This document shows, one piece after another, positions 1 through 5,877 of a stretch of 9,778 nt of DNA. This stretch comes from Lachnoclostridium sp. UBA6475 (GTDB lineage: Bacteria; Bacillota; Clostridia; Lachnospirales; Lachnospiraceae): assembly GCA_002435545.1 (NCBI GenBank), contig DJNB01000240.1, forward strand, positions 1-9,778, in the 5' to 3' direction. Within the stretch, counting starts at the first letter, position 1. Every line of letters begins with the position of its first letter. Position numbers and translations under genes: made by a program. The notes under the pieces are model-generated. The model was not told the origin of the DNA and searched no databases. It worked only from the letters and a program-made list of their open reading frames with translations.

Positions 1-1
1 A

Positions 2-427
2 CGAAGCCAGGCAAAGAGTGCACTGGAAAAAGTGGGCTTGAAGTATGGCTCGGAGACAAAGAGTTATTCGTCTACACAGAAAAACCGTGTCTGCGTACAG
101 AGTGTATCCGGCGGAAATGAAGTAGAAGAGGGAAGCACAGTGGATATCACTTTGAGCCTTGGTCCGGAAATAACTTATACTTATGAGGGAAGTGTCACAA
201 TCGCTAATCCATTTGAGTATGAGACGGACACCGGAAAGATCAAAGTTGTTTTGAAACAAGATGGCAACACGACGACGGTACGGGAAGAAGATAAGACGTA
301 TTATGATTTCCCTTGGACCCTTGACGGAATCAAAGGAAGCAGTGCAAACCAGGGAGAGATTACCGTTTACCGTGATGGACAGCAGGTTGCAACGTACAAT
401 GTAACTTTCAAGAGGGTTGCAAATTAA
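2..427 (+). CDS. prkC: PASTA-domain Ser/Thr protein kinase, C-terminal end only (PrkC/PknB/Stk1 type)
   Basis: Partial gene: the frame is open from base 2 and its start lies outside the window, so an internal GTG at 32 is not the real start. The visible 141 codons are the extracellular tail. The first ~55 residues fit a PASTA repeat: an Ala/Leu helix (AKSALEKVGLK) followed by a strand ending in EEGSTVDITLSLGPE. PASTA repeats in this kinase family bind peptidoglycan fragments and muropeptides and lead to phosphorylation of growth and cell-wall proteins inside the cell. About 85 further residues look beta-rich (for example GEITVYRDGQQVATYNVTF), as an extra C-terminal domain beyond the last PASTA. 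The kinase and membrane segments are not in view. The identity is supported by rsgA and rpe downstream, the known prkC-cpgA-rpe order of Firmicutes. The stop codon overlaps the rsgA start by one base (TAATG), suggesting translational coupling. Confidence 0.85.
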   Translation, partial: RSQAKSALEKVGLKYGSETKSYSSTQKNRVCVQSVSGGNEVEEGSTVDITLSLGPEITYTYEGSVTIANPFEYETDTGKIKVVLKQDGNTTTVREEDKTYYDFPWTLDGIKGSSANQGEITVYRDGQQVATYNVTFKRVAN

Positions 428-1329
428 TGGATTTAACAGGAAAGATCATTAAGGGAATCGCCGGGTTTTACTATGTAAACTGTGAAGAAAATGGTACTTT
501 GCATACGTATGAATGTAAAGCCAAAGGCGGTTTCCGAAAAGATAAGATTAAGCCGCTTGTCGGTGACAATGTGCGGATACAAGTCGTTTCAAACGAAGAA
601 AAAATAGGTAATATCGAAGAAATCCTGCCACGAAAAAATCAGCTGATCCGTCCGGAAGTGGCGAATGTGGACCAGGCAGTTGTCGTATTTGCGATGGCAG
701 ATCCGATGCCGAATCTCAATCTGCTGGACCGTTTTCTGGTTATGATGGAGCGGCAGGGAGTTGAGACGGTGATCTGTTTTAATAAAACGGATATTGTATC
801 GGAAGAAGAGGCAAAACGATTGGCAGCTATTTATGAAAAATGTGTCAATCAGGTGCTTACCATCAGTACCAGGAAAAAGATGGGACTTGTCCGGCTGCAG
901 CAGGTATTGGAAGGAAAGACGACGGTGTTGGCCGGACCTTCCGGCGTGGGAAAATCCAGCACACTCAACGAACTGTATCCGGAAGCAAAGATGGAGACCG
1001 GTTCGGTCAGTGAAAAGATTGGACGCGGAAGGCATACGACAAGACATTCGGAATTGTTTTGTATCAATGTCTCCACCTATCTGTTTGATACGCCGGGATT
1101 TAGTTCGTTAAAGATTCCGGACATTACCAAAGAAGAATTAAAAGATTACTTTTCAGAATTTCATCCGTATGAGGGGCAATGCAGATTTTTGGGGTGTACC
1201 CATACGCATGAGCCGGATTGTAAAGTAAAAGAGGCGCTGGAGAACGGGCAGATCAGTTCGGTTCGTTATGAAAATTATCTTCAGATGTATGAGGAATTAA
1301 AAGAATGGGAAAAGAGAAAATACAACTAA
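427..1329 (+). CDS. rsgA: Ribosome small subunit-dependent GTPase RsgA (YjeQ/CpgA)
   Basis: This 300-residue circularly permuted GTPase, of normal family length, acts in late 30S subunit maturation and is stimulated by the ribosome. An N-terminal OB-fold of ~70 residues comes first. The G motifs then follow in the permuted order: G4 NKTD at 119-122, G1 GPSGVGKSS at 170-178, the switch region GRGRHTTR at 199-206, and G3 DTPG at 221-224. The C-terminal zinc site is complete, with C252, C257, H259 and C265 in the family spacing C-x4-C-x-H-x5-C. The start overlaps the upstream kinase stop (TAATG), with AGAGGG at 411-416 as a ribosome binding site. Co-transcription with prkC and rpe is expected; CpgA of Bacillus subtilis is a known PrkC substrate, which makes the pairing meaningful. 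Confidence 0.97.
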   Translation: MDLTGKIIKGIAGFYYVNCEENGTLHTYECKAKGGFRKDKIKPLVGDNVRIQVVSNEEKIGNIEEILPRKNQLIRPEVANVDQAVVVFAMADPMPNLNLLDRFLVMMERQGVETVICFNKTDIVSEEEAKRLAAIYEKCVNQVLTISTRKKMGLVRLQQVLEGKTTVLAGPSGVGKSSTLNELYPEAKMETGSVSEKIGRGRHTTRHSELFCINVSTYLFDTPGFSSLKIPDITKEELKDYFSEFHPYEGQCRFLGCTHTHEPDCKVKEALENGQISSVRYENYLQMYEELKEWEKRKYN

Positions 1330-1347
1330 TGAAAATGGGGGAAGACT

Positions 1348-2019
1348 ATGAATTATAAGTTATCAACTTCAATTTTGGCAGCTGATGTCGCGAGACTTGG
1401 AGAAGAACTCGACACCGTGATCAAAGCAGGAGCAGATTATATCCACATTGATATTATGGATGGAATGTTTGTCAATAATATTTCATTCGGGATCCCTGTG
1501 ATCGAAGGAATCCGCGGATGTACCGATACGTTTTTTGATGTACATCTTATGGTACAGGAACCGATCCGCTATGTGCGTGAGTTTGCTTATGCCGGATCCG
1601 ATGGGATTACCGTCCATGCAGAGGCCTGTGATAATCTTGAGGCGACGGTCGATGAGATCATAAAAGCAGGAAAAAAACCTGCCGTAGCAATCAAACCGAT
1701 GACGGACATTGATGGAATTTTACATATTCTTCCAAAATTATATATGGTTTTGATCATGACGGTAGAACCGGGATATGGAGGACAGAAAATACGTAAGGAT
1801 ACGTTTGATAAGATCCGCCGCCTCCGCACCTACATTGATGAAAATCAACTCGATGTGGATATCGAAGTAGATGGTGGCGTGGATCTTAATAATATTTACG
1901 AAGTTATGGATGCCGGAGCAAATGTGATCGTAGCGGGGACAAAAGTGTTCCACGGAGACGTAGTAAAAAATGTGCAGGCATTCCGTAAAGCAATGGAGTA
2001 CGAACAAAAGATAAAATAA
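1348..2019 (+). CDS. rpe: Ribulose-phosphate 3-epimerase, somewhat divergent
   Basis: This TIM-barrel enzyme of 223 residues interconverts D-ribulose 5-phosphate and D-xylulose 5-phosphate in the pentose phosphate pathway. Family landmarks are present: STSILAAD at the N terminus (S8), HIDIMDGMF with metal ligand H33 and catalytic/metal D35, DVHLMV with H66, MTVEPGYGGQ (mobile loop) at 137-146, and EVDGGV with catalytic/metal D175. Some normally strict positions differ. The usual LNPATP stretch reads IKPMTD (115-120), and the phosphate-binding AGSAVF reads AGTKVF (196-201). The catalytic metal residues remain, so activity is likely, but a related sugar phosphate substrate cannot be excluded. 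A strong ribosome binding site (GGGGGA, about 1337-1342) precedes the ATG, 18 bases after rsgA, in the usual Firmicutes order. It is probably co-transcribed with rsgA. Confidence 0.9.
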   Translation: MNYKLSTSILAADVARLGEELDTVIKAGADYIHIDIMDGMFVNNISFGIPVIEGIRGCTDTFFDVHLMVQEPIRYVREFAYAGSDGITVHAEACDNLEATVDEIIKAGKKPAVAIKPMTDIDGILHILPKLYMVLIMTVEPGYGGQKIRKDTFDKIRRLRTYIDENQLDVDIEVDGGVDLNNIYEVMDAGANVIVAGTKVFHGDVVKNVQAFRKAMEYEQKIK

Positions 2020-2041
2020 CTTTCGCTAGAGGGGAGTCAAA

Positions 2042-3214
2042 ATGGCAGAGGAGAATTTAAAAACAACATTAAATGATCTGGAAAAAGCAAAACAAGATAC
2101 GGAGCACAACCGCGCTATGCTGCAGGCGCTGGGTGAGTCGTATCTTTCTGTCGTTTATGCGGATCTTGACAAAAATGAGATTGTATTTGGTCTTCGGGAT
2201 GTGCAGGAAATTGTAGAAAAAGAGCGGCAGCAGATAAAAGCAATGGAAGATGCGATGGAGGAGGCAAAACGTGCCAATATAGCCAAATCCAAGTTTTTAT
2301 CAAGAATGTCCCACGATATCCGTACTCCGCTCAATGGAATTATCGGAATGCTTGAGATCAATGACAAACATCCGGAAGATATCGAATTTATGAAAGAAAA
2401 CCTGGAAAAGACAAAAGTCGCAGCCAGCCACCTTTTGAGTTTGATCAATGATGTGCTGGAGATGAGTCGTCTTGAGGATGATAATTTTGTAAAGTATAAC
2501 AAACCGGGGGGCAGCATTTCCTGTAAAGCAGAGCTTGCCTGGGTGAAAGAAAACCGTGTCTGCTACCGGTGTATCATATCGGATACGGGAATCGGAATGA
2601 AAGAAGAGTATCTGCAGCATATTTTTGAACCCTTTTCACAGGAATTAGAGGATGCCAGAAGTTCTTACCAGGGAAGTGGACTTGGCATGGCAATTGTAAA
2701 GAAATTAGTGGACACAATGGGGGGAGAAATCGAGATTCGAAGTGAGGTCAATGTGGGAAGCACTTTTGTGGTGTCGATTCCTTTCGAGATTGCGGAAGAT
2801 ATTGGCAAGGCGGAGAAACAACAGGAGTGTGATATCTCCGGGATGCGGATCCTCTTAGTAGAGGACAATGCGCTCAATATGGAAATTGCGCAGGTTCTGC
2901 TTTGTGATGCCGGTGCCGATGTGGATGCTGTGTACAATGGAAAAGAGGCGCTGGAAAAATTTAGCAACAGCGAAAAAGGCCATTATCAGGCGATCTTAAT
3001 GGATGTTATGATGCCGGTCATGGATGGATACGAGGCAACGAGACAGATCCGGCGTTTAGAGCGGGAAGATGCCAGAGAAATTCCGATTATTGCGATGACC
3101 GCCAATGCGTTTGCGGAAGACCGGAGAAAAAGCAAAGAGGCCGGGATGAACGAGCATCTGGCAAAACCTGTTACGTTAATGAAGTTAAAGGAAATGTTGT
3201 CCAGATATGTTTAA
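2042..3214 (+). CDS. Hybrid histidine kinase-receiver protein, apparently shortened in its PAS and ATPase domains
   Basis: The 390-residue protein has no membrane segment. Order: a coiled-coil start; a remnant resembling the first strand of a PAS domain (LGESYLSVVYADLDKNEI, 30-47); an exit-like segment (VFGLRDVQEIVEKE, 48-61); a coiled-coil linker; a HisKA domain with SHDIRTP and phospho-acceptor H91; part of a HATPase domain; and a receiver from ~268. The ATPase part has DTGIGM (181-186), FEPFSQ (195-200) and GSGLGM (211-216). However, the end of the second HisKA helix (LEMSRLEDD) runs directly into NFVKYNKPGG, so the DHp-CA linker and the first ATPase strand and helix are missing. N148 falls at the place of the N-box Asn. 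The receiver has E274/D275, phospho-acceptor D321, T353 and K375, all intact. The ribosome binding site AGGGGAG (2030-2036) is 5 bases from the ATG, 22 bases after rpe. Kinase activity is doubtful; the receiver looks functional. The shortening is inferred from family architecture, not from alignment. Confidence 0.85.
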   Translation: MAEENLKTTLNDLEKAKQDTEHNRAMLQALGESYLSVVYADLDKNEIVFGLRDVQEIVEKERQQIKAMEDAMEEAKRANIAKSKFLSRMSHDIRTPLNGIIGMLEINDKHPEDIEFMKENLEKTKVAASHLLSLINDVLEMSRLEDDNFVKYNKPGGSISCKAELAWVKENRVCYRCIISDTGIGMKEEYLQHIFEPFSQELEDARSSYQGSGLGMAIVKKLVDTMGGEIEIRSEVNVGSTFVVSIPFEIAEDIGKAEKQQECDISGMRILLVEDNALNMEIAQVLLCDAGADVDAVYNGKEALEKFSNSEKGHYQAILMDVMMPVMDGYEATRQIRRLEREDAREIPIIAMTANAFAEDRRKSKEAGMNEHLAKPVTLMKLKEMLSRYV

Positions 3215-3253
3215 AACGATCCGAAAATATCTGCCGGAGGAGAAGAGTGGAAA

Positions 3254-4024
3254 ATGAGAAAAAACAGTTACAAATTTTTTCAAAACAAAGAATGTGAATA
3301 TTTTCCGTGTCACAAGGTAGATTCTGGTGATGAACTGCTGCAGGTAAATATTGGAAAACTCCGCGAGGATATCTGGGAGCGGATGGCGCAGATCGCGTTC
3401 TGGGAGAAGATGGATAAGGAAATGTACCGCGAACACAGAGCAAAGGCAATTCATAATATTGCCACGGTTTTGGAAAAATACAAGTATCTGTATCATGTGC
3501 CGGTATTATTGCAGCCGTTTTCAGCGGAGTGCATTCAGGATGGTTATTTTCAGTTTGGCAGTCAGAAGATTCCCTGTCAGGTGCTGGCAAAGATTGACCG
3601 AAGCCAGGTGGAGACGGGGTGTTTTTATACCTTTCATGCACCGGAATGGAAAGTGGAAGAAGACGATGCCCTGCTAAAACAGTATTATTTTGAGATTTTC
3701 CGGATTGCGTGTCTGGATGTGATCCGGGACTGGCTGCAAGGGGGTCTTACCAGAAAGCACAGTGTGCTGGAAGAACGGTATTGCAGCCCGGCGTTTGGAC
3801 CGGGATTTTATGGTATGGAGCTGGAGGCGGCAGAAACCCTGTTGTCCCTGATGAATGCAGATAAAGCAGGTGTTTCGTACGAGAAAGGTGCCATGCATCC
3901 GGCGATGAGTGTAGCTGGCATCTATCTTGTGAGCAAAGAAGATGTGCTTCCGGTCTGCCGCGACTGCGAACACTGCATCGGACAAAAGGGCGGGTGCGAA
4001 TTTTGTGGAAATTATACCCGATAG
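3254..4024 (+). CDS. Cys-rich small-domain start fused to a cobalamin-dependent methionine synthase activation-like domain
   Basis: This 256-residue protein appears composite. Residues 1-21, with YKFFQNKECEYFPCHK, match the opening of the cysteine-rich small domain family (PF04071), which often sits near cobalamin genes. The expected NCLFCYCPLY and later cysteines are absent. From about residue 28 the protein resembles the activation domain of B12-dependent methionine synthase (PF02965 type). R176-x2-P179-A-F parallels the AdoMet-binding RxxPGY motif of MetH, and GVSYEKGAMHPAMSVAGIY (206-224) parallels its GMKLTESFAMWPGASVSGWY stretch. A terminal cysteine cluster, C235, C238, C241, C248 and C251, could bind metal or an Fe-S cluster. 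In the family this domain uses AdoMet for reductive methylation of the corrinoid. The ribosome binding site GGAGGAG (3236-3242) lies 11 bases before the ATG, slightly far. No methionine synthase gene is in view, so the role is inferred. Confidence 0.65.
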   Translation: MRKNSYKFFQNKECEYFPCHKVDSGDELLQVNIGKLREDIWERMAQIAFWEKMDKEMYREHRAKAIHNIATVLEKYKYLYHVPVLLQPFSAECIQDGYFQFGSQKIPCQVLAKIDRSQVETGCFYTFHAPEWKVEEDDALLKQYYFEIFRIACLDVIRDWLQGGLTRKHSVLEERYCSPAFGPGFYGMELEAAETLLSLMNADKAGVSYEKGAMHPAMSVAGIYLVSKEDVLPVCRDCEHCIGQKGGCEFCGNYTR

Positions 4025-4074
4025 GGTGCAAATTATAAACGACCGAATGAATTTGTTTTAGAAAGGAAAAAGAT

Positions 4075-5667
4075 ATGAACATATTAAAAAACAAACTATT
4101 TTTGTATCTGACGGAATTTTTTGCCGGCATGTCGGTGATGGCAGTCGAATTGGGGGCAAGCCGTCTTCTGGCACCCTATTTTAGCTCCTCGCAGATCGTG
4201 TGGACCATTATTATCGGTACGATCATGATTGCGATGGCATTAGGAAATATTTATGGGGGAAAGAGTGCAGATAAATCTCCAAATCCTGACAAATTGTACG
4301 GCAGAATTTTAATTGCGGCAGTGTGGATTGCGTTGATCCCGGTTGTGGGAAAATACGTTGTACTTGGCATATCGGCGCTGTTGATCTTTACTGTCAGTAC
4401 AAACTTTTTGATCGTTGCCGCGTTTGCCGCCTGCATGGTAATCTTTGTATTTCCGCTGTTTTTGCTTGGAACGGTTACCCCGTCTCTTGTAAAATATTCG
4501 GTGGACAGCCTGGACGACAGTGGAAAAACCGTGGGAACACTGGGCGCGTTTAATACGATTGGAAGCATTATCGGAACATTTGTCCCGACATTTGTTACGA
4601 TTCCGGCGGTGGGAACTTCGATCACATTTCTTGTTTTTGCAGGAATTTTGCTCGCACTGGGTCTGATTTATTTTATCGGAACGCGTACCGGCAGAAAGAA
4701 AGTGATTGTTTCCGGCATTATATTTGTCTTGTGCTGCATTTTGGGATATTCCGATTCTTTTGCTTTCTGGCAGAACGATCTTACTTACGAAGGAGAGTCG
4801 ATCTATAATTATCTTCAAGTGTCCGAAAACGACCGGAGGGTGGCGCTTTCCACCAATGTGCTATTTGGCGTACAGTCGGTCTATATGAAAGAGGATGGCT
4901 TGACCGGGATGTATTATGATTATGCGATGGCGGCGCCCCTTATGGTTCCGGAAAAGAATACCGATGAAATGGATGTCCTGATACTCGGCATGGGAACCGG
5001 AACTTATGCCACACAGTGTAAAAAATACTTCGGCAATATGAACATGGAAGGGGTGGAGATTGATGAAAAGATAACCGATCTTTCGCGTAAATATTTTTCG
5101 CTTCCAAATAATGTAAATGTCACGACGTACGATGGAAGAGCATTTTTACAGGCAGAACAGAAAAAATACGATGTGATCATGGTCGATGCGTATCAGGATA
5201 TCACCATTCCTTTCCAGATGTCGTCGGTTGAATTTTTTACGATGGTAAGAGAACATCTGACGGAAAAGGGGGTCATGGTTGTCAATATGAATATGCGGGG
5301 AAGCGGTGAAGGAAATATCAATCAATATCTTTCCGATACGATCTCCTCGGTATTTGGCAATGTGTATACCGTCGATGTAAATGGTTCGACAAACCGCGAA
5401 TTATTCGCTTCCACTAACGCAGATATGATGAATGTATTTCAGAGTAATATGCAACGTCTTACCGATCCGCAGCTGCAAACATTAATGCGTCAGGTGGCAG
5501 AAAACAGCGAGCGGTATGAGGCAGGAAATTATATTATGACGGATGACAAAGCGCCGGTGGAGCTTCTGGGTATGCGGGTCATCGACCAGATTATACAGGA
5601 GGAAGTGGCATACTATAAGAAAATTTATGAAAGGGAAGGCATCCAGGGACTTTTGGAAGAATTGTAA
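4075..5667 (+). CDS. Fused MFS/spermidine synthase-like membrane protein
   Basis: This 530-residue protein has two parts. Residues ~8-226 are hydrophobic, with roughly seven to eight membrane segments. They include the MAVELGASRLLAPYF and LGAFNTIGSIIGTF stretches typical of fused-MFS spermidine synthase relatives. Residues ~235-530 form a Rossmann-type methyltransferase/aminopropyltransferase fold: glycine loop LILGMGTGTYA (302-312), acidic loop GVEIDEKI (326-333), YDGRAFL (352-358), then YDVIMVDAYQD (365-375) and IPFQ (378-381). The canonical spermidine synthase DSTDP signature is not present, so polyamine synthesis is unproven; transport or another AdoMet-linked reaction is possible. The C-terminal MTDDKAPVELLG is also common in this family. 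A ribosome binding site AAAGGA (4062-4067) lies 7 bases before the ATG. The 50-base gap from the upstream gene has no convincing promoter, so it may belong to that transcript. Confidence 0.85.
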   Translation: MNILKNKLFLYLTEFFAGMSVMAVELGASRLLAPYFSSSQIVWTIIIGTIMIAMALGNIYGGKSADKSPNPDKLYGRILIAAVWIALIPVVGKYVVLGISALLIFTVSTNFLIVAAFAACMVIFVFPLFLLGTVTPSLVKYSVDSLDDSGKTVGTLGAFNTIGSIIGTFVPTFVTIPAVGTSITFLVFAGILLALGLIYFIGTRTGRKKVIVSGIIFVLCCILGYSDSFAFWQNDLTYEGESIYNYLQVSENDRRVALSTNVLFGVQSVYMKEDGLTGMYYDYAMAAPLMVPEKNTDEMDVLILGMGTGTYATQCKKYFGNMNMEGVEIDEKITDLSRKYFSLPNNVNVTTYDGRAFLQAEQKKYDVIMVDAYQDITIPFQMSSVEFFTMVREHLTEKGVMVVNMNMRGSGEGNINQYLSDTISSVFGNVYTVDVNGSTNRELFASTNADMMNVFQSNMQRLTDPQLQTLMRQVAENSERYEAGNYIMTDDKAPVELLGMRVIDQIIQEEVAYYKKIYEREGIQGLLEEL

Positions 5668-5690
5668 GGTGTGGCACCTTTGTTCTTTGT
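5666..5690 (+). terminator. Possible weak intrinsic terminator after the spermidine synthase-like gene
   Basis: AAGGTG and CACCTT form a perfect 6-bp stem with a 3-base loop (TGG), starting inside the stop codon of the upstream gene. A T-rich but interrupted tract (TTTGTTCTTTGT) follows. It lies at the right place to end the upstream transcript before the ychF promoter. The stem is short and the T-run is broken by G and C, so termination would be inefficient at best. Confidence 0.4.
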
Positions 5691-5718
5691 GGACAAAGAC
5701 GAGCAGATATGGTATAAT
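5690..5718 (+). promoter_or_regulatory. Sigma-A-type promoter upstream of ychF with palindromic -35 region
   Basis: The -35 box TGGACA (5690-5695, one mismatch to TTGACA) and a perfect -10 TATAAT (5713-5718) are 17 bases apart. A TGG just before the -10 gives an extended -10 element. The -35 lies inside the inverted repeat CTTTGTGGACAAAG (5685-5698), a 6-bp perfect arm pair with a 2-base centre that could be a regulator site. Transcription would start near 5725 and give a ~150-base leader before ychF containing both stem-loop repeats. This is the best promoter seen in the window. That it drives ychF is inferred from position. Confidence 0.6.
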
Positions 5719-5824
5719 GAAGCATGCTGAGGCATGCGCAGGTCATCAAGCTTCGCTTGGTGACAAAGTATAATGAAGCATGCTGATGCATGCGCAGGTC
5801 ATCAAGCTTCACTTGGTGACATGA
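5713..5824 (+). repeat. Two abutting 56-bp direct repeats, each beginning with TATAAT
   Basis: Copy 1 is 5713-5768 and copy 2 is 5769-5824, with 51 of 56 bases identical and no spacer. The differences are at unit positions 19, 43 and 54-56. A third TATAAT follows in phase at 5825-5830, then the similarity ends. Each unit holds two inverted repeats. The first is GCATGC/GCATGC around a 4-base loop (5722-5737; 5778-5793). The second is a 9-bp stem of GTCATCAAG with CTTGGTGAC (one G-U pair) around a 5-base loop, CTTCG in copy 1 and CTTCA in copy 2 (5742-5764; 5798-5820). In both stem-loops the changes between copies fall in the loops, so pairing is kept. The period puts a -10-like hexamer at the head of every unit. 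The origin is unknown: a dispersed small repeat family, a duplicated leader element, or a structured RNA are all possible. Confidence 0.85.
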
Positions 5825-5877
5825 TATAATATAGCGAATGGAAAATAAAGGCTTAACGAAGAAAGGAAAGATAGAAA

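Noticed and set aside
3171..3641. Long open frame on the minus strand opposite the end of the hybrid kinase and the start of the fusion gene
   Set aside because: It overlaps two well-supported + strand genes, has a low-complexity unfamiliar translation, and shows no ribosome binding site. It is a shadow frame.
4309..4818. Minus-strand frame of 169 codons inside the spermidine synthase-like gene
   Set aside because: It lies wholly inside a clear coding region, and its Lys/Asn/Arg/Cys-rich translation resembles no family. It is an antisense artefact.
5543..5773. + strand frame running from the end of the spermidine synthase-like gene into the 56-bp repeat
   Set aside because: It is out of frame with the real gene, its end is repeat-derived, and its translation has no protein features.
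5591..5812. Minus-strand frame across the repeats
   Set aside because: Its repeated peptide simply reflects the two 56-bp DNA repeats. There is no ribosome binding site or recognisable domain.
5713..5824. The tandem repeats as a CRISPR remnant
   Set aside because: The units abut with no spacers, carry internal inverted repeats and a -10 hexamer, and there are no cas genes nearby.
5769..5830. The second and third TATAAT boxes as full promoters
   Set aside because: At 17-base spacing the -35 positions read TCAAGC, far from TTGACA, so only the first TATAAT is called as a promoter.
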